The position numbers were made by a program, and so were the translations under genes. Source: Endozoicomonas gorgoniicola (GTDB lineage: Bacteria; Pseudomonadota; Gammaproteobacteria; Pseudomonadales; Endozoicomonadaceae). From it: a stretch of DNA of 64,000 bases. Of the stretch, positions 25,439 to 33,514 are shown one piece after another (within the stretch, counting starts at the first letter, position 1; each line of letters starts with the position of its first letter). The stretch lies in NCBI RefSeq assembly GCF_025562715.2, contig NZ_JAPFCC010000001.1, forward strand, positions 1,630,501 to 1,694,500, given 5' to 3'. The notes under the pieces were generated by a model, which saw only the letters and a list, made by a program, of their open reading frames with translations, had not been told where the DNA came from and did not search any database.

Positions 25439-27730
25439 ATGCTCAATAAAGACCTCGAACTCACACTGAATAGTGCTTTCAGAGATGCCAGAAGCAAGCG
25501 TCATGAATTTATGACGGTTGAACACTTGCTGCTGGCGCTTCTTGATAATGAATCCGCTTCCAGGGTCCTCGTTGCCTGTGGTGTTGACCTGGAGCGGCTG
25601 CAACGGGAATTGAGTGAGTTTGTCGATTCTACCACTCCCTTGATTGCTGCAGATGACACCGAGCGGGAAACCCAGCCAACCCTGGGATTCCAGCGTGTGT
25701 TGCAGCGGGCTGTTTTCCATGTCCAGAGTTCCGGCAAGAAGGAGGTCACCGGAGCCAATGTTCTGGTGGCTATCTTCAGTGAACAGGAAAGTCAGGCGGT
25801 TTTCTTCCTGAAGCAGCAGGATGTGGCCAGAATTGATGTCGTCAATTACATCGCTCATGGGATCGCCAAGATGCCCGGGCAGGAACTGGAAGAAATCAGC
25901 AACGAGCTGGTGGAAGAAGGTGAATCCGAATCTTCTGGCAAAGACCCGTTAAAAACCTACGCTGCCAATCTGAATGACCTGGCTCGACAGGGCAAGATTG
26001 ATCCTCTGGTGGGACGGGCTGAAGAAGTAGAACGTGTCTGCCAGATACTTACCCGTCGTCGTAAGAATAATCCCTTACTGGTTGGTGAGGCAGGCGTTGG
26101 TAAAACAGCTGTTGCAGAAGGCCTTGCCAAGCGGATCGTTGATGGCGAAGTCCCCGAAGTGCTGTCAAAGGCGATTGTCTATTCACTGGATCTGGGTTCT
26201 CTGCTGGCTGGCACCAAATATCGGGGTGATTTTGAGAAGCGTTTCAAGAAGTTACTGAGTGAACTTAAACGCCTTGATAATGCCATTCTGTTTATTGATG
26301 AGATCCATACCATCATTGGTGCCGGTGCTGCCTCCGGAGGCGTTATGGACGCTTCCAACCTGCTGAAACCCTTGCTGACTTCCGGTGAACTTCGCTGCAT
26401 CGGCTCAACCACTTTTCAGGAATTCCGAGGTATTTTCGAGAAAGACCGGGCTCTGGCCCGTCGCTTTCAGAAGGTTGATATTATTGAGCCCAATGTTGAG
26501 GACACCATTGAGATTCTCCGGGGTTTGAAGCAGCGCTTTGAGGAACATCATGCCATTAAGTATGAAGATGACTCTCTGCGTGCTGCTGCCGAGCTGGCTG
26601 ATCGTTATATTAATGACCGCCACATGCCTGACAAGGCAATTGATGTGATTGATGAGGCCGGAGCTTATCAGCAGTTACAATCTGAAGAAGACAGAAAAGA
26701 AGTGATTGAAGTGGTTGACGTTGAAACCATTGTTGCCAAGATGTCGCGTATACCACCCAAGTCTGTTTCTTCCTCAGATAAGGAACTTCTGTCCAAGCTG
26801 GAACGTAACCTCAAAATGGTGGTGTTCGGGCAGGATGGTGCCATTACATCGCTGTCTACAGCAATTAAGCTGTCTCGGGCAGGTTTGAAAGCGCCAGAGA
26901 AGCCAGTTGGCTCCTTCCTGTTCTCTGGTCCGACTGGGGTGGGTAAAACCGAGGTTTGTCGGCAACTGGCGAAATCCCTTGGCATTGAGCTGGTGCGCTT
27001 CGATATGTCTGAATATATGGAAGCCCACACCGTTTCCCGGCTGATTGGTGCGCCTCCGGGCTATGTCGGTTATGATCAGGGTGGCTTGCTGACTGAGGCT
27101 ATAAATAAGACGCCTCACTGTGTGTTACTGCTGGATGAGATTGAAAAAGGCCATCCCGACGTCTTTAACCTGCTGTTGCAGGTGATGGATCACGGTACTC
27201 TGACGGATAACAATGGCCGAAAGGCTGATTTTCGCAATGTTATTCTGATTATGACCACCAATGCCGGTGCCGAATCCATGACTCGCAGCTCCATTGGTTT
27301 CACTGAGCAGGATCATACCAGCGATGGTATGAGCGTGATCAAAAAGACCTTCACCCCGGAATTCCGCAATCGTCTGGATTCAATTATTCCCTTTGAGGCA
27401 CTTAACGAAGACACCATTAAATTTGTGGTTGATAAGTTTCTTACTGAGTTGCAGGCGCAGCTGGATGAGAAAAGAGTGCAGCTGGATGTGGATGATAAGG
27501 CCAGAGAGTGGCTGGCTCATAAAGGCTATGACCGCCAGATGGGGGCAAGGCCAATGGGCAGAACCATTCAGGAGTACCTGAAAAAACCAATGGCTGAACA
27601 GATTCTGTTTGGCAAGCTGTCTGAAAACGGTGGTTTTGTACGTGTCACCGTGAAAAAGGACGAATTACACCTCAAGTTTGAAGCCACAAAAAGCAAGACG
27701 TCCGGGCTTGAGATTATCGATGGGAAATGA
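25439..27730 (+). CDS. clpA: ATP-dependent Clp protease ATP-binding subunit ClpA
   Basis: AAA+ unfoldase that feeds substrates to ClpP. In order: two N-terminal Clp repeat motifs that bind ClpS (1-145), AAA module D1 with Walker A GEAGVGKTAVAEGL and Walker B AILFIDEIH, and module D2 with Walker A GPTGVGKTEVC and VLLLDEIEKGHPDVF. The C-terminal IGF-type ClpP loop lies in the D2 region. 763 residues is the normal size (E. coli 758). Co-directional and probably co-transcribed with clpS. Confidence 0.97.
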   Translation: MLNKDLELTLNSAFRDARSKRHEFMTVEHLLLALLDNESASRVLVACGVDLERLQRELSEFVDSTTPLIAADDTERETQPTLGFQRVLQRAVFHVQSSGKKEVTGANVLVAIFSEQESQAVFFLKQQDVARIDVVNYIAHGIAKMPGQELEEISNELVEEGESESSGKDPLKTYAANLNDLARQGKIDPLVGRAEEVERVCQILTRRRKNNPLLVGEAGVGKTAVAEGLAKRIVDGEVPEVLSKAIVYSLDLGSLLAGTKYRGDFEKRFKKLLSELKRLDNAILFIDEIHTIIGAGAASGGVMDASNLLKPLLTSGELRCIGSTTFQEFRGIFEKDRALARRFQKVDIIEPNVEDTIEILRGLKQRFEEHHAIKYEDDSLRAAAELADRYINDRHMPDKAIDVIDEAGAYQQLQSEEDRKEVIEVVDVETIVAKMSRIPPKSVSSSDKELLSKLERNLKMVVFGQDGAITSLSTAIKLSRAGLKAPEKPVGSFLFSGPTGVGKTEVCRQLAKSLGIELVRFDMSEYMEAHTVSRLIGAPPGYVGYDQGGLLTEAINKTPHCVLLLDEIEKGHPDVFNLLLQVMDHGTLTDNNGRKADFRNVILIMTTNAGAESMTRSSIGFTEQDHTSDGMSVIKKTFTPEFRNRLDSIIPFEALNEDTIKFVVDKFLTELQAQLDEKRVQLDVDDKAREWLAHKGYDRQMGARPMGRTIQEYLKKPMAEQILFGKLSENGGFVRVTVKKDELHLKFEATKSKTSGLEIIDGK

Positions 27731-27734
27731 TCAG

Positions 27735-27757
27735 ACAGGGGCGTCTGCCCCTGTTTC
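27735..27757 (+). terminator. Likely terminator after clpA
   Basis: A perfect 8-bp stem, ACAGGGGC (27735-27742) with GCCCCTGT (27747-27754), and a 4-base loop lie 4 bp after the clpA stop. The T tract is short, so strength is uncertain. Confidence 0.6.
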
Positions 27758-27816
27758 AGACAAACCTTGCAGTGTTTAAAATCTTTCAGATCAGTCTACA
27801 GGGGCGCGCTTCGCAC

Positions 27817-28035
27817 TTAGCGGGAGCGGTAGGTGATGCGACCCTTGGTCAGGTCGTAAGGTGTCAGTTCAACTTTAACCTTATCACCAGTCAGAATGCG
27901 GATGTAGTTCTTGCGCATCTTGCCAGAAATGTGGGCGGTAACCACGTGACCGTTTTCCAGCTCTACACGGAACATAGTGTTAGGCAGGGTGTCGATCACC
28001 ACGCCTTCCATTTCAAGGCTTTCTTCTTTCGCCAT
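27817..28035 (-). CDS. infA: Translation initiation factor IF-1
   Basis: A 72-residue OB-fold protein that binds the ribosomal A site during initiation. The sequence MAKEESLEMEGVVIDTLPNT and the end KGRITYRSR are canonical and full length. It is convergent with clpA and sits downstream of bpt on the minus strand, the usual gammaproteobacterial neighbourhood. Confidence 0.98.
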   Translation of the reverse strand: MAKEESLEMEGVVIDTLPNTMFRVELENGHVVTAHISGKMRKNYIRILTGDKVKVELTPYDLTKGRITYRSR

Positions 28036-28168
28036 TAAGTATTGACCTCAGGGCAAACGATGTTGGAGGAATAGAAATTTGGCTGGCATTCTGCCCTAAA
28101 TCCAGCGCCAAAGCAAAGATAACTGCCTGTTATCAAGCCAATTCTGATAACAATTTGCAGATATTCAC

Positions 28169-28876
28169 TTATTTCAGGGTCACCCACCGATTGTTGAGGT
28201 AAATCTCCAGAGGACGATACTGAATCTTGTAATTCATCTTCTGACAATCCTTGATCCAGTAACCCAGATGTAGATAGTCAAAACCCATCTTACGGGTTTG
28301 TTCGATTTGCCAGAGAATACAGTAACGCCCCAGGCTGCGCCTCGGGTAGTCGGGGTGATAAAAGGTATAGATGGCAGAGAGCCCGTGTTTCAGGCGGTCG
28401 GTAACAGCGACTGCCAGCAGTTCATCTCCAAGGCGAAATTTATAAAAAGTACAGAAGTCCGGACACTGAACCAGAAATGACTCAAACTGTTCTTCAGTGG
28501 CAGGGTACATATCGCCATCTTTATGCTGGGTATTAATGTAGGACTGGTAGAGCCGGTAGGTTTCTTCATCGTTCACCGCTTTATGGGCGGTGACCACCAG
28601 GTCCTGATTTTTATTCCAGTTTTTTTTCTGTGTACGCCGGCGAGTGAACTGCTTAACTGCAACCCGGGCCGGAATGCAGGCGTTGCAGCCATTGCATCGG
28701 GGGCGGTAAATATGTCTGCCGCTGCGTCTGAAGCCAATATCGGAAAGATGGCTGTAGAGACCCGAATCCAGTTCTGTAGAAGGGTCCATAAACAGGGTGA
28801 TGGCCTGTCGCTCAGGCAGGTAACTGCATGTATGAGGCTGGGTTGCGTAGAATTTTAGATCTTTCAGAACACTCAT
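28169..28876 (-). CDS. bpt: Aspartate/glutamate leucyltransferase (Bpt)
   Basis: Bpt transfers Leu from Leu-tRNA to proteins starting with Asp or Glu, creating ClpS-recognised N-degrons. The start at 28876 (MSVLKDLKFYATQPHTCSYL, 235 residues) fits the family; the frame is open 14 codons further upstream. Conserved features are the N-terminal Cys cluster (HTCSYL, CNGCNACIPARV) and GYWIKDCQKMNYK near the C-terminus. Next to aat, 25 bp downstream of its stop, consistent with an operon. Confidence 0.95.
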   Translation of the reverse strand: MSVLKDLKFYATQPHTCSYLPERQAITLFMDPSTELDSGLYSHLSDIGFRRSGRHIYRPRCNGCNACIPARVAVKQFTRRRTQKKNWNKNQDLVVTAHKAVNDEETYRLYQSYINTQHKDGDMYPATEEQFESFLVQCPDFCTFYKFRLGDELLAVAVTDRLKHGLSAIYTFYHPDYPRRSLGRYCILWQIEQTRKMGFDYLHLGYWIKDCQKMNYKIQYRPLEIYLNNRWVTLK

Positions 28877-28901
28877 AGCGTCTGGCCATCCATTGCCACT
28901 C

Positions 28902-29591
28902 TTAATTCCAGTTTGCAACGGAATGAGCAGTACGGCAATATTTTTTCAAATATTTCATAAAGAGCTGTCTTGGCATACAAACCCCGCCAAGAGACTCTAG
29001 ATGGGGGTTTGGAACCTGGCAGTCCAGTAGTCTGATTCCCTGGTCAGCCAGGAAGCGACATAGGTAAATAATGGCGAGCTTCGACGTATTGCTTTTCTTA
29101 CTGAACATCGATTCACCGAAAAACATCTGGTCCATTGCCAGGCCATAGATGCCGCCAACCAGCTCCCTGCCTTCCCAGACTTCAACGGAGTGCGCATAAC
29201 CTTCCGCGTGCAGCTGGTTATAGGCTTGTTCCATATTATCAGTAATCCAGGTGCCTTCCGCTTTTTCCCTGAGTATTCGGCACTGATGCATCACCCCGGC
29301 GAAATCCTGATCGACAGTCATTTGATAGGAATGCCTGTGAAGCTCTTTTTTCATGGATCGGGAAATGTGAATGGCTTCGGGGCGGATCACCATTCTGGGG
29401 TCCGGACTCCACCAGAGAACGGGCTCTCCGGCGTTGAACCAGGGGAAAATACCCTGCCGATAGGCTGCAAGAAGAGTGGTGGTATCAAGTTTTCCGCCAA
29501 ATGCCAGTAAGCCATTGGGCTGGTCAAGCGCTTCGCTGACGGGAGGAAAGTCAGGCTTATCAGAGTTCAAACGATGTAAAAAAATATCCAT
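28902..29591 (-). CDS. aat: Leucyl/phenylalanyl-tRNA--protein transferase
   Basis: Aat adds Leu or Phe from aminoacyl-tRNA to proteins with N-terminal Arg or Lys, the second bacterial N-degron route. The 229 residues contain FPPVSEALDQPNGLLAFGG, GIFPWFNAGEPVLWWSPDPR and the GGIYGLAMDQMFFGESMFS block typical of the family. First gene of the minus-strand aat-bpt-infA group. Confidence 0.97.
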   Translation of the reverse strand: MDIFLHRLNSDKPDFPPVSEALDQPNGLLAFGGKLDTTTLLAAYRQGIFPWFNAGEPVLWWSPDPRMVIRPEAIHISRSMKKELHRHSYQMTVDQDFAGVMHQCRILREKAEGTWITDNMEQAYNQLHAEGYAHSVEVWEGRELVGGIYGLAMDQMFFGESMFSKKSNTSKLAIIYLCRFLADQGIRLLDCQVPNPHLESLGGVCMPRQLFMKYLKKYCRTAHSVANWN

Positions 29592-30013
29592 ACTCAGATT
29601 TACACTACAAAATGGCTGATAAACAGCGGCTTACTCTTTAAATAGAAAAAACAGGGCAGGATGTATTGTATATCGGAACCCCTGTTGATAATAAAACATA
29701 CAGTTATTTTCTTCTTATAACGGTATTCGATGACATGGTTCAAAAAAAATTGGCAATGCATCAGCTAATGATGTAAATTTACCTTTTCTTCAGGGGGATG
29801 CTGTATTACGATGCGACCCCGTCTACCGTCAGTCTGCTTCTACCAGTCGTTGAATGAAGAACAATTCAGTTCATAACTCAAAACTTCGATCTCATTGTTG
29901 CTCTACGATGTGTCGCTTCACTGTATCTGGCGTCACTATATCTAGCACCAAAATGCGGGCGGAAGCTGCTTCGTTTAATCCTATCATTACCTTTTTCAGA
30001 GGCTAGTATATCT
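29592..30013. other. Intergenic region with a possible promoter
   Basis: A 422-bp AT-rich gap between the divergent aat and coiled-coil genes. TTGGCA (29750-29755) and GTAAAT or TAAATT 17-18 bases later could form a sigma70 promoter for the plus-strand gene. Around 29907-29940 there is an imperfect 15-bp direct repeat (TCACTGTATCTGGC / TCACTATATCTAGC). No coding frame of note. Confidence 0.35.
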
Positions 30014-30415
30014 ATGGGTACCCTTAACGTGGGAGGCCATTTCGCTAATACCGAAGAGATGGACATTATCGAGCAACAGCGTCTTGCTGCTCTGATTGAA
30101 ATCACCGAACAGCACAACAAGGAAGTGACTCAGTTGAAGTCCCGCCTTGAAGCTGCTGAGCAAAAAGCCGAGAAACTCGACAAGCTGGTTAAGAGTTCTG
30201 AAAACGAGCTGAAAAACCTGCGAGCCAGCAATCCTGACCGTCTGAAGAAGCAGGTTAAACGTCTGCAGGAACAGAATCGCGGTCTGACCGGTGAGAACAA
30301 CACCCTGAAATCCAAGCAGAAGCAACTGACTCAGCAGCTGAACAGCAGTAAGCAGGAAGTTGAGCAGCTGCAGGCAGAGCTGAAAGACAAAGAAGACAAG
30401 GGCAGCGAAGACTAA
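30014..30415 (+). CDS. Small coiled-coil protein of unknown function
   Basis: 133 residues, almost wholly charged heptad-like sequence from about residue 17 onward (LKSRLEAAEQKAEKLDKL, LKKQVKRLQEQNRGL), with no signal peptide and no Cys. The composition predicts a long parallel coiled coil. An AGAGG lies 12 bases before the ATG; an internal ATG at 30059 is an alternative start. The clean frame and strong third-position bias look coding. Function unknown. Confidence 0.7.
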   Translation: MGTLNVGGHFANTEEMDIIEQQRLAALIEITEQHNKEVTQLKSRLEAAEQKAEKLDKLVKSSENELKNLRASNPDRLKKQVKRLQEQNRGLTGENNTLKSKQKQLTQQLNSSKQEVEQLQAELKDKEDKGSED

Positions 30416-30725
30416 AACGCTTTCGCCTTGGCTTTTTCCTTCTGGCAGGCGTTCTTGCTCTGTAGGCATAGGGCTGTGCAGCACAGCGTATTGATCGCTT
30501 TGATTGCGCCTTTGGTGCAGCATACTGTATGGCCACTGCCGATCTCTTTTGCAATATTTCAACCGAATTATCTTCAGCAAACATCCTGAGGGAGATTTCT
30601 GACGACACCATTTGATCTATTGCTGTCTGACTCAATTTCAGCTATACCAGTTTACGTTGTTATCGTTATTTTTCTACACTGCCTCTGTCTCACTGGCTGG
30701 GATGGTTTTTTTACAGGAGATAACC

Positions 30726-31001
30726 ATGAGCGACTGGAATGTCTGTGTATACGACGGTATTGAGCATCTCGAAAAATCTTTTCCGTTTAAAAAATATTCC
30801 AGGTCACTGGCGTTTTTCAATGCCGTGGCAGGTCTTGCCGAAACCTATATTCATCATCCCCGCATGGTGCTGGAGTGGGGCAGTCTGACCATTGCCTGGG
30901 GGACTCATGAGTCGGACCAGGGCTCTGGTATTCTTGCGGTCGACCGTGAACTGGCAGAAAAATGTGATCAGCTCTACGAACTATTAAAAAAACAGAGTTA
31001 G
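30726..31001 (+). CDS. Pterin-4a-carbinolamine dehydratase-like protein
   Basis: PCD enzymes dehydrate 4a-hydroxytetrahydrobiopterin so that the cofactor of aromatic amino acid hydroxylases can be recycled. The start at 30726 has AGGAGA just upstream and gives 91 residues; a longer frame from 30612 lacks family features. Matches to the PhhB pattern as I remember it: DWNVCVYDGIEHLEKSFPF, LAFFNAVAGLAE, the active-site His43-His44-Pro45 and His61. The usual NDF segment after the second His is not conserved (SDQGSGILAVD), and the protein lacks the N-terminal 20 residues of PhhB. It may be active or a structural relative. No phenylalanine hydroxylase gene is near. Confidence 0.75.
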   Translation: MSDWNVCVYDGIEHLEKSFPFKKYSRSLAFFNAVAGLAETYIHHPRMVLEWGSLTIAWGTHESDQGSGILAVDRELAEKCDQLYELLKKQS

Positions 31002-31020
31002 GAGCTTACCGCCATTACCT

Positions 31021-31049
31021 GCCTGTTCTGGCTATGAACAGGCGTTATT
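31021..31049 (+). terminator. Possible terminator after the PCD-like gene
   Basis: An 8-bp stem, GCCTGTTC (31021-31028) with GAACAGGC (31036-31043), and a 7-base loop are followed by GTTATT. The T tract is weak, so the call is tentative. Confidence 0.5.
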
Positions 31050-31139
31050 AATTAAACCAGCATTTCTGGCAATGCTAAATCTCAGCCCGATATGAAATTC
31101 ACAACCTGTCGGGGGAAGTACCATTCTGTTTTCAGGGCG

Positions 31140-31187
31140 ACTATGGGTCTTAAAAACTATGTTTCTTAAAAACTATGGGTCTTAAAA
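31140..31187. repeat. 16-bp tandem repeat (3 units)
   Basis: Three head-to-tail units of ACTATGGGTCTTAAAA; the middle one differs at two bases. It lies just downstream of the first zinc-finger gene, in noncoding DNA. Confidence 0.85.
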
Positions 31188-31222
31188 AAAGAAAGGATAA
31201 GAGAATGACGAACAGAATTTAC

Positions 31223-31828
31223 TTATTCCCCCAGCTGTAGAAGTGTTTCAGCCGCCTCTTGATCTCCCTGCCCCTCCAGCTGAAGAAGTGTTTCGGCTGC
31301 CTCTTGTTCTCCCTGCCCAGCCAGCCGCAGAAGTGCTATGGCCGCCTCTTGTCTGCTTTCGAAATGACTGATGGTTTCCCCGTGTTGCGTTACAGTGGTT
31401 GTGACTACCGGACCGCTTGCCTGAGTAACGACCTGAGCCTCTCCAATGTTTGAGCTGACATTACTGACGGTAGTTTGTGTTTGGGAGGTGCTGAATGACT
31501 GGGTTATTGATCTGATTGTTCCGACAGCTCCTCCTCCTTCCCGGACTTGTACGGAAACCGTGGCAGTCGGCTTTTCATGGACTTTCTTTATATGTCTCCT
31601 GACATGCTCTTGTCGGGTAAAAAATTTTCCACAGATTGGGCAGGGAAAGGAGGTTCTTATGTCTTCATGGGTTTTCATGTGCCTTGTCAAGCTTCTTGTT
31701 AAGCCAAATTTCTTCCCACAGGTCTGGCAAATCTTGATCTTTTGACTGGAATGGGCTTTCATGTGTTGGTTGAAATTACCACGATGTCTAAACTGTCTAT
31801 TGCACACATCGCATCTATACTCTGGCAT
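31223..31828 (-). CDS. Three-finger C2H2 zinc-finger protein, tandem copy 1
   Basis: 201 residues. Three classical C2H2 fingers (C-x2-C-x12-H-x3/4-H) occupy about residues 3-85: CDVC...HMKAH, CQTC...HMKTH and CPIC...HIKKVH. The recognition helices read HRGNFNQ, LTRSLTR and RQEHVRR. The spacing is the eukaryotic TFIIIA type, not the bacterial Ros/MucR single finger. A Ser/Thr/Val-rich tail (90-155) and 15-residue repeats (EAAETLLQLEGQGDQ) end the protein. No signal peptide is seen. It is expected to bind zinc and DNA. Its origin and role are inferred: acquisition from a eukaryote and possible delivery into host cells as a nucleomodulin, or use as a bacterial regulator. Two close paralogues follow upstream. 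Confidence 0.88.
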   Translation of the reverse strand: MPEYRCDVCNRQFRHRGNFNQHMKAHSSQKIKICQTCGKKFGLTRSLTRHMKTHEDIRTSFPCPICGKFFTRQEHVRRHIKKVHEKPTATVSVQVREGGGAVGTIRSITQSFSTSQTQTTVSNVSSNIGEAQVVTQASGPVVTTTVTQHGETISHFESRQEAAIALLRLAGQGEQEAAETLLQLEGQGDQEAAETLLQLGE

Positions 31829-31874
31829 GATAAAACCTGCTTAAATGTCACCAATAGGATTTAACTGTTCAACG

Positions 31875-31982
31875 ATGGGATATCAGTATTATTGTTCAAG
31901 GTTGCTGGTTCTTCTGTATTGTTTTCTGACCATTCATCAGGCGGTCGCAGATGACATTGCCCCATTCACCAGTGATGGCTAG
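31875..31982 (+). pseudogene. Truncated duplicate of the small secreted protein gene
   Basis: 35 codons from ATG 31875 repeat the first half of the frame at 33293-33505 (MGYQYYCSRLLVLLYCFLTI...), then stop where the next zinc-finger unit begins. Surrounding noncoding DNA (31838-31980) also matches 33257-33399. It marks the edge of a tandem segmental duplication of zinc-finger gene plus upstream region. The peptide would be little more than a signal peptide. Confidence 0.65.
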
Positions 31983-31994
31983 AGCAGGATTTAC

Positions 31995-32600
31995 TTATTC
32001 CCCCAGCTGCAGAAGTGTTTCAGCCGCCTCTTGATCTCCCTGTCCCTCCAACTGAAGAAGTGCTTCGGCTGCCGCTTGTTCTCCCTGCCCAGCCAGCCGC
32101 AGAAGTGCTACGGCCGCCTCTTGTCTGCTTTCGAAATGACTGATGGTTTCTCCTTGTTGCGTTACAGTGGTTGTGACTACCGAACCGCTTGCCTGAGTAA
32201 CGACCTGAGCCTCTCCAATGTTTGAGCTGACATGACTGACGGTAGTTTGTGTTTGGGAGGTGCTGAATGCCTGGGTTGTTGATCTGATTGTTCCGACAGC
32301 TCCTCCTCCTTCCCGGACTTGTACGGAAACAGTGGCAGTCGACATTTTATGGACTTCCTTTATATGTCTCGTGACATGCTCTCCCCGGGTAAAAAATTTT
32401 CCACAGATTGGGCAGGGAAAGGAGGTTCTTATGTCTTCATGGGTTTTCATGTGCCTGGTCAAGTTGTGTTTCAAGCCAAATTTCTTCCCACAGGTCGGGC
32501 AAGCATCCGTTTTTTGATCGGAATGGGCTTTCATGTGTTTGTTGAAAGCAGCACCATATACAAATTGTCTATTGCACACATTGCATCTATAGTCTGGCAT
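31995..32600 (-). CDS. Three-finger C2H2 zinc-finger protein, tandem copy 2
   Basis: 201 residues with the same architecture as its neighbours. Finger helices are YGAAFNK, LKHNLTR and RGEHVTR. The cysteines and histidines are conserved in all three fingers, and the inter-finger linkers are AHSDQKTDA and THEDIRTSF. From residue 88 on it is nearly identical to copy 1, including the closing 15-residue repeats. Differences from copies 1 and 3 concentrate in the first two fingers. It is read from the minus strand, in series with copies 1 and 3; each copy carries its own upstream region, so separate promoters are likely. Confidence 0.88.
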   Translation of the reverse strand: MPDYRCNVCNRQFVYGAAFNKHMKAHSDQKTDACPTCGKKFGLKHNLTRHMKTHEDIRTSFPCPICGKFFTRGEHVTRHIKEVHKMSTATVSVQVREGGGAVGTIRSTTQAFSTSQTQTTVSHVSSNIGEAQVVTQASGSVVTTTVTQQGETISHFESRQEAAVALLRLAGQGEQAAAEALLQLEGQGDQEAAETLLQLGE

Positions 32601-32643
32601 GATAAAACCTGCTTAAATGTCACCAATAGGATTTAACTGTTAC

Positions 32644-33246
32644 TTATTCCCCCAGCTGCAGAAGTGTTTCAGCCGCCTCTTGATCTCCCTGCCCCTCCAA
32701 CTGAAGAAGTGCTTCGGCTGCCGCTTGTTCTCCCTGCCCAGCCAGCCGCAGAAGTGCTACGGCCGCCTCTTGTCTGCTTTCGAAATGACTGATGGTTTCT
32801 CCTTGTTGCGTTACAGTGGTTGTGACTACCGAACTGCTTGCCTGAGTAACGATCTGAGCCTCTCCAATGTTTGAGCTGACATTACTGATGGTAGTTTGTG
32901 TCTGGGAGGTGCTGAATGTTTGGGTTGTTGATCTGATTGTTCCGACAGCTCCTCCTCTTTCCAGGACTTGTACGGAAACCGTGGCAGCCGGCTTTTGATG
33001 GCGAGCCTTTATATGTCTCGTGACATGCTCTCCCCGGGTAAAAAATATTCCACAGACCGGGCAGGGAAACTTTCTTATGTCTTCATGGGTTTTCATGTGC
33101 CTGGTCAAGTTGCCTTTAACGCCAAATTTCTTCCCACAGGTCTGGCAAACCTCGGTCTTTTCACCGGAATGGGTTTTCATGTGTTTATGGAAATCACCAC
33201 CATGTGAAAACTGTCTATTGCACAACACGCATCTATAGTCTGGCAT
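32644..33246 (-). CDS. Three-finger C2H2 zinc-finger protein, tandem copy 3
   Basis: 200 residues. Fingers are CVLC...HMKTH, CQTC...HMKTH and CPVC...HIKARH, with helices HGGDFHK, VKGNLTR and RGEHVTR. The first linker, THSGEKTEV, is closest to the eukaryotic TGEKP consensus, so this copy may be nearest the ancestral form. The tail and 15-residue repeats match copies 1 and 2. The upstream region is shared with the divergent small secreted protein gene (start 33293), only 46 bp away, so the two probably share a promoter region. Confidence 0.88.
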   Translation of the reverse strand: MPDYRCVLCNRQFSHGGDFHKHMKTHSGEKTEVCQTCGKKFGVKGNLTRHMKTHEDIRKFPCPVCGIFFTRGEHVTRHIKARHQKPAATVSVQVLERGGAVGTIRSTTQTFSTSQTQTTISNVSSNIGEAQIVTQASSSVVTTTVTQQGETISHFESRQEAAVALLRLAGQGEQAAAEALLQLEGQGDQEAAETLLQLGE

Positions 33247-33292
33247 GATATAACCTGCTTAAATGTCACCAATAGGATTTAACTGTTCAACG

Positions 33293-33505
33293 ATGGGATA
33301 TAGGTATTATTGCCCAGGGTTGCTGGTTCTTCTGTATTGTTCTCTGACCATCCATCAGGCGGTCGCAGATGACATTGCCCCATTCACCAGTGATGGCTGG
33401 CCTTATCCCCGGGACTATCGCGCATTGACTGAAGAGGAGCTGGAGCAGGTGAACAGACAGACTGAAGGGCGCTACCCGAATCGCTCCGGGCAGCAAGTGG
33501 AATGA
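33293..33505 (+). CDS. Small secreted protein (70 residues)
   Basis: From the ATG at 33293: a signal peptide (YCPGLLVLLYCSLTIHQAVA) and a mature acidic peptide of about 44 residues (DDIAPFTSDGWPYPRDYRAL...). The frame is open from 33263. No family recognised. It is divergent from the zinc-finger copy 3 gene and has a truncated duplicate at 31875-31982, so its first half was copied along with the zinc-finger unit. The duplicate keeps the signal peptide frame intact. Confidence 0.6.
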   Translation: MGYRYYCPGLLVLLYCSLTIHQAVADDIAPFTSDGWPYPRDYRALTEEELEQVNRQTEGRYPNRSGQQVE

Positions 33506-33514
33506 TATTCCCGG

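Noticed and set aside
31140..31187. Possible CRISPR-like array
   Set aside because: The three 16-bp units are directly adjacent, with no spacers.
31446..33238. Plus-strand frames repeated opposite the zinc-finger genes
   Set aside because: They recur because the zinc-finger genes are duplicated; they read as shadows with no start signals.
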